From: Aspidiotus rigidus
Taxonomy: Eukaryota; Arthropoda; Insecta; Hemiptera; Diaspididae
Direction: 5' to 3'
Assembly (NCBI GenBank): GCA_035079385.1
Contig: JAVHKY010000054.1
Span: forward strand, 9,835,501-9,899,500
Length of the DNA: 64,000 nucleotides
Part shown: positions 10,784 to 23,733 of the stretch, in pieces
Layout of the letters: the number at the start of each line of letters is the position of its first letter
Position numbering within the stretch: position 1 is the first letter of the stretch
Notes under the pieces: generated by a model
What the model saw: the letters and a program-made list of their open reading frames with translations, nothing else
Told to the model about the DNA's origin: nothing
Database searches by the model: none
Position numbers and translations under genes: made by a program

Positions 10784-11833
10784 TTGAGTCATCCTACTCT
10801 GTGAAGAATTCGGTCTCATTGGCTAATAAGCTTAAGGATGCCATTCTTCCGCCTGATTCAACCCTATGCTCCTTTGACGTCGTCGGCTTATTTCCGAGTA
10901 TCCCTAGAGCTACTGCCATGCAACATATGGGAGACCTTTTGATCCAATCTAATATCTGTCACGAAGAGTTGGCAGAATTTTTTTAACTTACTCAATATTT
11001 GTTGGTTTCCCAACTTTTGCGAATTTGAAGGAAAATTTTTCGAATTTCCTGAGGAGGTAGGTATCCCTATTGGCTCTCTTCTGGGTTCCCTCATTTCGGA
11101 GGTTTTCATGTCTAAATTTGAGCTTGATCTCTTTTCCTCTGGTCAGGGGTTTTTGGGTCATATATATTATTGGCACAGGTACGTCGACGATGTGTTGTGT
11201 TTGTGGACCGGTCAACGGGATCTCCTTTTGGAGTTTCTCAGGTATCTTAACAGTTTATATCCATCCATCAAATTTACGTTAGAAGTAGGCGGTTCATCTA
11301 TAAATTTTTTGGACCTTACTATCTCTAATAGAGAAGGTGCCCACGAATTCGCCATTTATAGAAAAGATACCTCGACCGATATTACTGTCCACGGCAGATC
11401 TTTCTGCCCGGTTGCTCACAAATATGCCGGTTTTAATAGCTATATCCACCGGTTGACGAGTATTCCATTAGGTCAGCTCGCTTTTCAACAGGAGCTTTTG
11501 ACTATAAAGCACTTGGCCAGAGTGAACGAGATCAGCTTGGATATTGACTTGAAGGTCCATAGGAAATTGACTCGGAAATGCCTTGATTCCACTACCTCCC
11601 TCCCCCGTAATCCAGCGTCAGATAGTAGGAAACGTTGGATTAGGCTTCCGTTTTTGGGGAAATTCTCTTCCCAATTAGGTCGTGTCCTCCGCCCATTTGG
11701 GTTTCGGCCAGTGTTCTACAATCTGAACAATGTAAAAAGTTTGTTCGTTAAGTTAAAGGACCCCATCCCCCTGGTCGAAAGAAGCGGGGTTTACAAAATT
11801 GAGAGTAATGATTGTAAAAAGATTCCACTCTAG
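9958..11833 (+). pseudogene. PLE-B reverse transcriptase (broken)
   Basis: The N-terminal half is open from 9958 to 10764, with LTITKADKGNAIVVVDKSSY (about 10430-10490), PPLLYGLPKVHKRDTPMRP and FVSSPTYFLAKFLDR, ending at a TGA. The frame continues at 10777-10986 (LCSFDVVGLFPSIPRATAM) to a stop, with a further frameshift near 10990-11100. It is open again at 11108-11833 with HRYVDDVLCLWTG, carrying the catalytic YVDD. It ends in the first residues of the endonuclease (LVERSGVYKIESNDCK), where the inverted right arm begins at 11822. The protein resembles PLE-A in order but is a distinct family. It is non-functional as read. Confidence 0.88.
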
Positions 11834-11840
11834 ATTTGAA

Positions 11841-12647
11841 TCAACGGTCCAAAAATTTCGCCAAGAAGTGCGTGGGGGAAGACACAAAAGAAACGACCGG
11901 CCTCATCGAGGTGTCCCTCTTATGAACCTTAGGTAGCCCGTACAATAGGGGCGGCACTGGATTGGGCTCAAGAAGCATTCTTTTAAGCTTAGGGGTCTTA
12001 ATAATGAATTCACTCGTGTTTATAACACGTCTAACTTCTTTGACGTGATTTGGAAAATTGAAATCCGCATTTTCCTTGGCGCCACACTGGTCGAGAACGT
12101 CATAGACCTTGGGGACGTAAGAGGACTTATCCACAACAACAATGGCATTCCCTTTATCAGCCTTAGTTATGGTTAAGCCCTCCTCCCTGACCATCCTCTT
12201 GATCCTCTTAATCACCTCAAAGGCCAGATCGTTTATACGAGGGAGGGGGGTATCGCGGACAAAGGCGGCACACGCTTCCTGAGTGTTAACCCCAGGCCCT
12301 ATTTTTATTTCGAGGTCCGCAACTACATTGGCCAAAGTGTTAGCTTTATTAAGAGGGGGTAACCCGAATTTTAACCCCTTCTCCAAGAGATACAACTCGT
12401 CACTCTCAAACTCAACATTGCTACAATTTATAATCCGCGGTTGAAACTTTTGGATAACGCTGACGTCAGTACTCACTTCCTGAACAGCGGAGGCATTCAA
12501 ATTTAGGAGGGAGCTAAGCTTCTTATTTTTCTTACGTTTCAATTTAGCCTCAAAAGACCAACATTTAAGGTTAACCGACTTGATAAACAGATCCAACTCA
12601 CCCGGCGAGAGTAAAAGAGAAAGCTTAGAATGGACCATCAAGTTCAA
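11841..12647 (-). CDS. PLE-B RT N-terminal half, inverted duplicate
   Basis: A 268-residue open frame, the twin of 9958-10764, with differences such as AKEN for AREN, TSMRP for TPMRP and PTHF for PTYF. It stops at the same codon after FLAKFLDR, so it lacks the palm motif with YVDD and cannot encode a polymerase. It retains the finger-region motif TKADKGNAIVVVDKSSY. The head-to-head arrangement with the endonuclease start leaves no obvious own promoter. Confidence 0.7.
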   Translation of the reverse strand: MNLMVHSKLSLLLSPGELDLFIKSVNLKCWSFEAKLKRKKNKKLSSLLNLNASAVQEVSTDVSVIQKFQPRIINCSNVEFESDELYLLEKGLKFGLPPLNKANTLANVVADLEIKIGPGVNTQEACAAFVRDTPLPRINDLAFEVIKRIKRMVREEGLTITKADKGNAIVVVDKSSYVPKVYDVLDQCGAKENADFNFPNHVKEVRRVINTSEFIIKTPKLKRMLLEPNPVPPLLYGLPKVHKRDTSMRPVVSFVSSPTHFLAKFLDR

Positions 12648-13061
12648 CCTTGTGGTAAGTTAAAAGACCCCATCCCATTGGTCGAAAGAAGCGGGGCTTA
12701 CAAAATTGAGTGTAATGATTGTAATGGAATCTATATAGGCGAGACTGGACGTCAGCTCAAAATTAGAATAGATGAGCATAGGAAGGCGTGGGAAAAGAAG
12801 AAATTGGGTGATTCGGCATTTGCGGACCATCTTATTACCACTGGCCATGGTTTCATAGAGGGATCTGAGTCCCTCCTCCATAGAGAGTCCTCGGCTTTCA
12901 AACGTACCGCGCTAGAACACATCGAAATTATTCGCCAGCTGAATAACGATAACCTAAATGTGCTCAACAGGTACATACCTGATGAGGGTTTGATTGAATT
13001 AGTTTATGAGTATGATTCACATTGTGATGACTCGCTAGTTCAGTCATGTCCTCCTCGGTAG
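12630..13061 (+). CDS. PLE-B GIY-YIG endonuclease (right copy)
   Basis: An open frame of 143 residues, the twin of 9544-9975, with substitutions such as GAYKIEC for GVYKIEC and RQLN for RHLN. It contains CNGIYIGETGRQLKIRIDEH. It lies downstream of the central RT, as in a normal PLE, but is cut off from it by the inverted RT segment (11822-12650). The C-terminus ends HCDDSLVQSCPPR. Likely not expressed as a functional RT-EN. Confidence 0.75.
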   Translation: MDHQVQPCGKLKDPIPLVERSGAYKIECNDCNGIYIGETGRQLKIRIDEHRKAWEKKKLGDSAFADHLITTGHGFIEGSESLLHRESSAFKRTALEHIEIIRQLNNDNLNVLNRYIPDEGLIELVYEYDSHCDDSLVQSCPPR

Positions 13062-13246
13062 TTCTTGTTGTCGGCCGGAGTTGGTTCAGTTGCTTTCACG
13101 TCCCCGTGGACAATGGTTTTTTAATCGAAAGCGCTCCGATGTATTTTCATTTCTGTGGCTTTATTCAAATTACTCCGTACGTTTTAACCGTCGAGTATGT
13201 CGTCGTTAGATGTTTCTGGTCATATTTTAGAGAACCGAATCAATTG

Positions 13247-13258
13247 TATCTCACGAGC
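13247..13258. repeat. 12-bp target-site duplication, right of PLE-B
   Basis: TATCTCACGAGC, identical to 9382-9393. The CATG-family sequence continues beyond it. Confidence 0.8.
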
Positions 13259-13350
13259 ACTTGACCTAGTAGAAGCCTAGACTAACATATTTCAAGATGA
13301 CTGATAAAATATAAGAGACATGAAACATGATCTTTATATTTTTGGCTACG

Positions 13351-16095
13351 CATCACTTTTTTAATATTTCTGGTTATTTGTAACTTAGAAGGTTAAAGAC
13401 ACGGAAAAAACTACTTGATGATACCAATGACGTAGAAATGCTCCGAAAGTATACAAAGACAGAAATCAAAAGCCAAGTTCGTAGACAGTTACCAAGAAGA
13501 GGAGAAATTAACTTCTAAGAAGAATTTCAAAAAAGGTAAATTACTTTGTTGTCTTTTTCAAAAGGATATTTCATTGTCTCAAAGGCAATCTTGGTTTGTT
13601 TGTCCGCATAGTTACGTTTCAAACCACAGGCGCCATTATCAATCTACGAGTTTATAGAAAATTTCCGCTTCCGCCCCAAATAAAAAGAATTTCAACTGTA
13701 ATGGTTGACTGTCACAAATTTCTGTTTAATCGCAGCCACTGCAACAAATATTCCTCATCGAAAGACCAAAAAAAAAAAAGTTGCAATTGTAAAGAGTTGA
13801 CAAAATGTTAAAAAAATCATACACAACATAAATCTGCAATTTACAACAGTAACATCCACTAGAAGGTAACAAGTCACTGTGCCTGATAAAAAGTAATATT
13901 TTACGATATTTTAGAGAGAAAAAAAAAGAGGTAGAAAAATTCTTCGCAGTTCAGAATGCAAGGCTTTATTAATGATAGGAATTTTCAATTATGCTGCAGT
14001 ACACTCGATAAATGAGAAGAGATAGTTCGAATTCCTCCAACACGGCGAGGTATGCATAGATTCGCTTTTGCATAGTCAATATTCAAAAATGACGGCAATT
14101 CGTTTGTCATTCGTATAACAGATGAAGTTTAAATTTCTATACGCGCACTAAATTAGCATCCGATACGTTTCATCAGCAACTTTACTGATACAGTAATAGA
14201 ATATAGTGGCGCATACGTGTAACACTTGTCACGTTCTTGTTGGCAAATGAAGATGAGCGCCAAATGTTATGAATTCGTTTTTTTTTTTTCTCCCCTCTCG
14301 CCAAGAGTAATTACGCGTATCTTCGTCACTACTCTCATTTTTTCAAAAGAAAATACGGAACCACGTTGTAGGTAGCAATTACCACGTAATGATTGTACCT
14401 TTCGCAAATGTATGCGATTAAGGAAAGTTATTCGATTTCCTCGTCATCGCTGTTGGCTTTCTAAAATTTTAAAGTCAAAGAGGAACTTCAGCACTTGACT
14501 TGGGCGAAAATTGTGAAAAATGATGGTCAACGAGTTTTAACGTCCTACTCTTCCTTTTCAATATTTCGTAGCCTTTTTAGGACCGGCGCACTTCCGCTAG
14601 CCGACCATAGTACTCGTACAATCACTTTTAACAGGGCACATGTTCTATGGGGAGTTTTTCGAAGAATTTGTCGCATGCCGCACATTGGGATGAATTGCTC
14701 ATCTGGCGGCAAAAAATCGAAAAAGTGACTTCGCCAAAAATTTTGTAACTTTGAACATTGTTTTGCACTACTGTAAGAATCCGGAATCATGTATTGAAGA
14801 GTCTGTTGTTGCATTGAGTGACGCCATACGATTAGTTGAATAATGGGGAGGAAAGAAGGTTCGGGGGTTTGTTGTTCCGTCGCTCTAGAGCTCACTGTTG
14901 AACCAGTGTCGTACTTATCGGCATGCACTTCTTTAATCACTGAATCTAGAATTGTTTTAACGCTATTCCACGTGATTCTAATGGTTTTTAGCTGTGTTTT
15001 CAATTAAAGCTGGAATGAAGCATTGCCAGTAAGTACTACATACGTGTTCAAAATGCAAGTTCTTTAAACTGGCAAAAATTTGTGCCAGTATGTGCCGAGA
15101 AAGTATAACCACAAACAAACGCACAAAAACATCACTTCAATCGTGCATCAACACTTGTTGCATTAACTTGCATTTTGCAGTGATATGAACATGGTTTTAA
15201 AAGTATTATGTGGCTTACAACACGAAATGATTTGGATTTTTCCTTAAGGGTGTGCGTCGCCGGTTGGGAAAGGCCAGAATGGTGTACAACAGATTGCATA
15301 TATACTCCCCAACTACCCTACACGGTTTGGTGTACCAGCAGTTACTCTGCGACGCTTGTCGGGTATGCAGAGGTAGTCTTTATAAGGAATACCTTCACAA
15401 AACTTCACAAAAAAGTGGCTCAAAACTCCACTTCTAGAAGAATTTTTTTGATCTCCAAATTTTTGATCCAAAAAAATTTTACAGCGTCAAAAGATAGACA
15501 AATTTTCAATGATTTTAAAGTGAAATAAAAAGCTTAAGAACATTTTCCAATTCTGCTTTGATACTGTCTTCGATTGAATTTTTCTAAAAGATTAGAAAGA
15601 TTCATTGAAAACTCGAGCAGTGAAAAACTTTTTTCACAATAGTAACTGAAAGAGATCGTTACAAGCTACATATTTTTCTTCCCATTTGAATTTTTATTTT
15701 TGCAGATTAAAATTTAGGGATGGATATGGAGAATTGAAATGAATTGGAAATATTTAATCGGTAAAATAATTTTTTTAGTTACTAAACTTGCCCTTATTAC
15801 CCATTTCATTGAGAAGACGCTGACAACACCTAAAAAAAAAGTATCAAAATTGCTGAAAAAAACTGTTGGAAAAGAAGAGGAAAAGAAGATGACTACAACG
15901 ATGAATTTTTCAATTAAAGATGAAAAAAAAAAAGAACAAAAAAAGTGTGAATAGGTAGCACTAACAAATGATAGAGAAATTTATTTTTTTTTTCAAACTT
16001 CCTTCAAAGGCACAATTACAATAATTCATATAAATGTGACAAATCAAATAAGGAACCAAGCGGTTATATCAGATATACGACTGAATTGAACTATT
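13351..16095. other. Unannotated intergenic DNA
   Basis: No recognisable gene. A 152-residue minus-strand frame (14545-15003) and a plus-strand frame at 15208-15528 show no family motif. T-runs occur at 14278-14290 and an A-run near 13771-13781. Confidence 0.5.
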
Positions 16096-16440
16096 GTGGA
16101 GAGGGGAAGGGACTCTCAATTGGATAATAAACTTCGGATTTGTGTTCTGTGGGTTAGAAAAAAACCAACAGATCTTTCTACTGGAGAATCTCTATATTTA
16201 CATCATTATCATTGTAAATTATAGTATCAAACACTTGTGGGTGAGGGGGGGTTCAAATAAAAAAATGGATTTTAGCATATGTGTTCTGCGGAGCAAAAAA
16301 CCTCCTAAACGATATTTCTAACATAGAATCTCTATTTATTCTCTGCCAAATATGTGTAAATATGTCTGGAGAGGGGAGGGGGGTCCGGAACCAAAAATGG
16401 ATTTTAGATTCGTGTTTTATAAGTATTAAAATCCCCTGGT
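16096..16440 (+). repeat. Degenerate ~150-bp tandem repeat
   Basis: Successive blocks share GGAGAGGGGA, AATGGATTTTAG and TGTGTTCTG, then AGAATCTCTAT. About two and a half diverged units. The downstream part (16500-16560) contains a minisatellite-like piece (CGACTCTCGAGCTATATAG). Confidence 0.5.
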
Positions 16441-16856
16441 CAAGACAGTCAAAGATTTTTCTTAATTTTTTTATTTTTTGCCGGCTACGAGAGTGTTTGA
16501 TCCCACTGTGCGCCGTCCAATCAAAAACTTGGAAAAATTTCGACTCTCGAGCTATATAGCACATGGTAGGAAAGAAACCTAAAAAAATTTCAAAGATATG
16601 TCAATCTCGATTGTATCGATTCCTCACTCGGCCTGTATGGTAAGTTTAGCCTTGATTATAGTCTATATTATAAACCTTGTTTAGGTCCAGTATACTTCAT
16701 TTTAAGCTAATTAGCATTCGGGGCTCACTCGCAAGAAAGTTTCAACCGGAAACCTGTTTTGTGGGGGTCCTCTGGGAATGAAAAGCGGACGCCGTCCAAC
16801 GCAAATGTGGGACTTGGACTTTTTCAACTAATCCACTTACTATATCTTAGGTTATT

Positions 16857-18359
<1,503 letters not shown>

Positions 18360-18459
18360 CTTTGTTTTCCTATGCATTTAAGTGTCTTTTGCGGGGGGCC
18401 CACTGTCATTTTTGTCAGGGGCTATCTTTAGGGAATTATCGCGTCCACGTCCGGGCTTG

Positions 18460-18830
18460 ATAACGTCATAAATCCAAGGTTATAGTACTTCGGAAAGTTT
18501 TGACTTCCGAGCCATATATGATACGAGGGGGGGGGGAACTTGAAAAATTTTCTTCTTTTAAGCTATACAAAATATGGAAGGGGAGATGGAAAAATTTCGA
18601 CTTTCAGGCTTATATTATATTATAGGAGGGTGACTTGCGAGAATTTCAATTTCTGAGCTCAACTTGAAAAAATTTTGACTTTCAAAAACAGTTCCGCGCG
18701 TGCAAACGCTAGAGCATTCGCATTCAACTTCTAATTTTAGGTATACCTTTTGTCGCGGGGTACGACCCCGCTGTCACTGCAAAACTTGCAAATGCATCTA
18801 AATTTTTTCGTATTTTTTTGTAAATGTACA
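18460..18830 (+). repeat. Degenerate minisatellite-bearing dispersed repeat
   Basis: Units such as TTTTGACTTCCGAGCCATAT, GATACGAGGGGGG and AAAATTTCGACTTTCAGGC resemble the 45-bp satellite at 54-59 kb. The segment then has CCCCGCTGTCACTGCAAA and TTGCAAATGCATCTAA, which also follow the large array near 58990-59030. This suggests a dispersed element with an internal minisatellite. Confidence 0.55.
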
Positions 18831-19280
18831 GTCAATGGTATCATTGAAAACAACCACGGACAATGGAGGTTGCACCGGGAGTAAGAGCAGTTATAGAGTT
18901 CGGAAACTTTGGAAGGTGTGTCTCTGTCCTGATGCGTTCAACTCAATGATCAAAAATGGTCAAAATTCCCAGGAACATCACATATCTTTCCCTCGAACCG
19001 TAATTCCCTCTGCCTTCAGTTCAATAGTCAACATTTTCTCTAGTCTCTAAAGTAGGTCATTTCTTCTTCCCTCTTCGAACCACAATTCCTTCCCCCAATT
19101 CATAGACGACTCTTTTTCCAAGTCCTTTCCTGATATTATAAAAAACTCGGTGGTCATTCTCTCCCTCCTCGACATATATAGCCAAATTATTAAGAAAGTG
19201 TCCAAGTAGTTCTTCTCATCTACGACTCAAAGATCGAAATCTTAATGATTACCCTTCTGATATTTGTATACCAAGCTAAA
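18831..19280. other. Unannotated DNA
   Basis: I see no recognisable gene, RNA or transposon in this stretch. Confidence 0.4.
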
Positions 19281-19462
19281 GAGCACGAGAGCAGGTAAAA
19301 TGGGCATCCATCTTGTTCTTTAAATGAACTTAGCTTCCAGGGTTCATGCGAAGGTACGACGGGACATCCATCTTGTTTTCTAATAAACCAAATGTTAACC
19401 GAGGGGGCGTAAGGTTTACTTAAAAAACAAAATGGATGTCCATTTTACCTGCTCTCGAGCTC
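19281..19462. mobile_element. Short TIR element (MITE-like)
   Basis: A 182-bp segment with inverted ends: left GAGCACGAGAGCAGGTAAAA, right (reverse complement) GAGCTCGAGAGCAGGTAAAA. Similarity continues through TGG.CATCCAT.TTGTT (about 37 bp with few mismatches). No coding capacity. TSD not clear. Confidence 0.6.
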
Positions 19463-19718
19463 CTTAAAGCCACACTTGCTTTGTAATGTCATCAGCCGGC
19501 TGAATCTTGGCCTAGCTTGTGTATTTTGCTTCTTACGTATATTCCAAGTTTGCCGTATTTATGTAAAGCTAACAAGCTTGAGGGTGACAGACAGGCTCAC
19601 TTCTTAGTTAGACCAGTATACGATGGTATTACTGCAACGAATGTAAATAGCTCAGGAATCAAAAGTTTTCCTAGGCTTCCTAAGGCTTATGCTAGGCTGA
19701 CTGGCTGATGGGTAAGAG

Positions 19719-20160
19719 ATGCGCTCATTCTCTTTCCTCGTCGCCTCTCTTTCTACCTTAGTACCCATATTGGAGTCAATCATCAACTCTTGTCCCTCGG
19801 CGATTCCCCCTCTTGGGTTGTCTTTCCAGGAGAATCTCTCGTTTTCCAAAGAATTCGATGTACGTCCTTACAAAATCCGAGATATCCTTCTCATTTCTAA
19901 GGATCTTATGAAAAAAACGGTGCACAATTTGTACCAACTTGTATCCTCAGGCTGTCCCATGGTGTACGTTGGTTAAACTAGTCGGGTCGGGGAGCAAGAA
20001 AAGGCCTTCAAAAATATATTTTCCGCAGAAAAAGTCTCAAAGTCACCGCTCTTCAAGAACTGGAGATCATTAAACCCTGCAGCAATTCCTTCCTCCTTCC
20101 TCTCGCTCGTACGATTATCCCAGAGTTGAAGCTCGCCGACCACTGCCTCAAACCTAATCG
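19719..20160 (+). pseudogene. Possible PLE endonuclease remnant
   Basis: The frame 19719-19976 ends LYQLVSSGCPMVYVG, then a stop, then TSRVGEQEKAF, followed by LFKNWRSLNP. The spacing of a cysteine-containing strand, YVG and TSR resembles the start of a GIY-YIG domain. No RT was recognised upstream, so this is a weak call. Confidence 0.3.
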
Positions 20161-23100
20161 ATAAGAGCAGGAATTTGTTTGTTTCCTCATAAATGATTGT
20201 GTTACTTCGATATTTATATTTTTCTTAGTCTTCGTAGGCAATAGTACGGAAAAAAGCACTTTAACAGAACAGAAAGGTATTCGAACAATCTTTTGTTTTA
20301 TGAAGGATTTTTGAGCGAAAAACACGAAAAAGGGGTAAAGTTGTAATAATTACAGAGGGGCAGACAGTTAGAGTTGATAGCTTCTATACTCGTGGGAGTG
20401 ATACTCCAGCAAGTTACAAAAATCCGAGCTGACGATGACAGGCATAGAGATTGGAATGATAGATAAGAAAACGTACGAGTATTCTCTCTTTTAATATTTC
20501 ACAACCGAGGAAATTTAAATCCTTTTTCAGGCTCGAAGTGATGCCGAACGCGGTTCGAGAGGAACCGAAAGATGTATTTTTCCAATCCATCATATTTTAT
20601 TGAAACGCTAAAGACGTTTTGCTGCGACGGCCGTATCCACATTGTAAACGATTCTTCTGCCGAGGGTGTTTTAATCACATTGTTCTGTTCTTTCACTGGT
20701 CATGACACTATAATAATCGATGACTGAATTTAATAGACTCGAGAATAAGCAACAGCACATTCACCAATCAGTAGCAGTTTCATCGAATATTATACTCGAG
20801 TAGATACAGAAATCGAGTGTTCGTTACAGTTGATACAATATTTTTTCTCTAAATAAGAAAAAGCTCGTCTAAAAGCCGCGTGCACGTAAGGGGACGCACC
20901 CACACACGATGCAAATTTCTTCGCAGTGAATGTCCCGCTTTCTCTTTCATTACACAATCGACTGCACGGCAAAAATATAATTTCGAGTCACTTTAAGCCG
21001 TGCCGCATCTCTTTAGAATTTAATTAGTAGAAAATGAAATGAGTTGAAATTGAATATTTTGTTCGAAACAAAAGAAAGTTAAACTAACTTTTCATATTGT
21101 CTATCGTAAAACGAGGGGAAAAAAAAATAAAAAGAATGAAGTTTATATACCAAAAGAGAAAAAATGTAGGGTAGGCAATGAAAGTATACCTTTTCAGTCA
21201 ATTTAAAAATTTCATTTTCATTTATGCCCGTGTATTATATATTGTCTAGAGGATGTTCTTCCGTAAAACTTTCGTATTTTCCATTTTTTCGTGCAAAAAT
21301 AGAAAATTAACCGCTCAACACGAATTAATGAGCTTCGAGGAAGAAAAGTTTCCTAAAGCAAGTTTCTTGAACTCGTACATAACTTGCAAACGCAATGTTA
21401 TTAAAACTTATATCGAACGATGGAATATTGAAATTTGATTCTTGGACTTGGAAATTTTGTTAATGAACGTCGATATAACTTTCTCGCTTTATAGAATCGT
21501 TTCGTAAAATATTGAAACAAAGGATCTGTACCGGTATTTTGCTGCATAATGGGGTGTAGCTGGTGGCAGACAAACGATACTGTACCTAGTTTACGAGGAA
21601 GATGTATAACGTTTCTCTATGTTTTGTTATCTGTAGGAAGTTCAAAGCGAAAACTCATTGTCCGTTTTGACTGCAAAAATCTGATGCTGACGGATGGGCT
21701 TGACTTTACCGAAAAGTTATACGCACTAAAATCATGATAATAATTTTATGATAAGGACAGGATCATAAGCTGAGACAATCAAGTCTGACTCGTAGAATAC
21801 GATCTTTTATTCGGAATAATGTTTTTCTCCTGCGCCAGATGACTGAGGAAATTTGTTTTTACAATAGACCAAATTCCGGTATTATTTTCTTTTTCATGTG
21901 GACTTACCCTTTTGTTTTTGTGACTAATAGTGACAGTAACATCGCTTACCACTTTATTTGACTCTTCTTTTTCTCGTCATTAACAATTTAGTCGTTGTAA
22001 ATTCGCAAGTCGAGAGATATTTTCTTGGTTCAGTGATTATTCGTGGGTAAACGCTTCGTCTGAATAGAAGAATAACAGAAGTGAATGTAAAAAGAAGAAA
22101 AGGAAAATGTGATGATTTTTAGATTGTTAAAGAGAGAACGAAAAGAATATGTAAAAAAAAAAAACGATAAAAAATATGTGTGAAAATAATCGCAGGTCTC
22201 ATCAACTTCGTTCATTAGGAAAGTAAGAAACTTGTTAAATTGCGTAAAACCTTGACAAATAAAGGGAAGTTTATTGTGCGCCTCTCCTCGCTGGAAAGAA
22301 AGTTAATTATACTTGGCGTCTGAATTTTTTTCAAACAATCTGCTCAAAAACTGCAAACATGAGAAATATTGATCATGAAATCTTTGGTTCAACCTCAGTG
22401 ATGGTATATCAGATCATCATCTTAGGAGGTGTGCTCTCAAGTGTATGACTGTAATGCTCCCCCTCCCTTAAATCCACCCCATCGTCCTTCCGACAAATTT
22501 CAGTTTCAACACTGGGGACTTGAAAAAATTCCAACTTCCAAGCTTCGTTAAAATATAAATGATGTCATCCACTATGAGATTTGGCTCTGCCAGAGCATTT
22601 TTCCAAATCGAATAGTTATACAATTAATTTCTTATAATTTTACAAGTTCGTTAATTAATTCTCGCCAAAATTTCTAATCGAGCCTCTAGGATGAAACGAA
22701 AACATTCAAGCGATGCTAATAGGTACCGTACATTAATCACTACTAAATACGAAAATTATGCATAATGATAAGTAGCACTTTGGATGCTCTTTTTCTTACT
22801 TTTTTTTTTCTATCTACACTTTCTCAAAATATTTCTGCAGATGAAACTCGAGTATTCGACCTTACTGCCGTTTTATTTTTGTCAGTTTAATGACGACGAA
22901 AAACTTGTAGCAATCAACGAAAAAACTTACAAACCTGAGCCGATTTTCTTGTACGAAAGATCATTAAGATTCAAAGCGAGACTTGTGCGTATGCAAACCG
23001 GTAGATTTCGGAAAAATTGATTCAAGTACCGAGGTGTAAATTGCAAGGCGTGAAACGAAGCTAGAAAGAAACGTACCAAAAAGGACAAATGGATATCGGC

Positions 23101-23220
23101 CAGGTTCTGATTTCATATCGTTCAAAAATTTGAGAGTAAGGAACTTCGCTGCTCCCGGATGTCTTTTATTACCCACGTCATTTGGGAACAAGAAAATGTG
23201 TCCTAATAGGATAGATTATT
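20161..23220. other. Unannotated intergenic DNA
   Basis: No family motif on either strand. Degenerate minisatellite-like lines occur at about 22440-22560 (CTTGAAAAAATTCCAACTTC). Short frames such as 21253-21438 and 22784-23020 are not supported. Confidence 0.5.
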
Positions 23221-23480
23221 TGATTGCAAATTCTTTAAGTCCGCCTCCTTCATATACAGCTCGAAAATTGAAATTTTTCCCACTTTTTGGAGTGGTTCCA
23301 CCTCACGCCACCCTCGGACTCCAATGACTATACAGCTGAATGGTCGAAATTTTTTCAAGTCCTCTTTTGATAGTTATATAGCTCGATAGTCAAAATGTTT
23401 TCAAGCCCGCCCTCCCTCTTCTTAAACAGCTTAATAGTCGAAAGTTTCGTGATCTCTGCGATATAGGAATACAATTGTGC
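23221..23480 (-). repeat. Degenerate copies of the 45-bp minisatellite
   Basis: Three to four diverged units in reverse orientation (ATATAGCTCGATAGTCAAAA; GTCGAAATTTTTTCAAGTCC; CCGCCCTCCCTCTTCTTA). They relate to the large array at 54-59 kb. Confidence 0.5.
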
Positions 23481-23733
23481 GGTAGTTGGAATTGATAATG
23501 TGCGATAAAGGCAGAGGGTTCAATTGGAGCCGTCAACTAGGTATACATATGCCATCTGAAGTACAATTAGTAGCCTACTGTGTATCCGTGGTTTTGTTCC
23601 TCTGTATTCATTTATTTGTATTATTTAATTGAACAAATACAATATACGAATCAAAAGTCTTGTATTCCACTATGTATCAATCCACAGACTGGTGATTCCT
23701 TAGCGAAGGTACTGGAAGCACTTTTTAACTAAT

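Larger units (their letters stand above)
11822..13212 (-). repeat. PLE-B inverted arm, right (1,391 bp)
   Basis: Partner of 9393-10783. It contains the RT N-terminal half on minus and the endonuclease on plus. The inner boundary falls inside the endonuclease start of the central copy. Confidence 0.9.
9394..13246. mobile_element. Penelope-like element PLE-B with giant inverted arms
   Basis: A 3.85-kb insertion is bounded by 12-bp direct repeats. It contains inverted arms (9393-10783 and 11822-13212) around a 1.04-kb centre. Plus-strand order: endonuclease reversed, RT N-terminal half forward, RT C-terminal half forward, start of endonuclease forward, RT N-terminal half reversed, endonuclease forward, 3' tail. 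A 34-bp tail follows the right arm before the TSD. One TSD pair around the whole structure indicates a single insertion of the composite rather than two independent elements. Confidence 0.82.
8876..13350 (-). mobile_element. CATG-family repeat, copy 1, split by PLE-B
   Basis: The left subterminal motif CATGTTTCATGTCTTTT (8885-8901) is matched in inverse at 13315-13329 (GAGACATGAAACATG). On the minus strand the element starts near 13350 with TAGCCAAAAATATAAAGATC, then follows other copies (31.6, 35.6, 45.8 kb) through 'tctaggcttctactaggtca'. It resumes at 9393 and ends at 8876. A PLE-B insertion (9394-13246) splits it. The remaining 3' half (8900-9392) contains degenerate ~80-bp repeats with ACAAAAGCTGATAGCT and CGACCCCAAGAAAGGG. 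No transposase was seen. Confidence 0.7.

Noticed and set aside
9544..13061. Two independent PLE-B insertions in opposite orientation
   Set aside because: A single 12-bp TSD surrounds the whole structure and no internal TSD was seen; one composite insertion fits better.
14545..15003. 152-residue minus-strand open frame
   Set aside because: No recognisable domain, no repeat context, composition not convincing; left uncalled.
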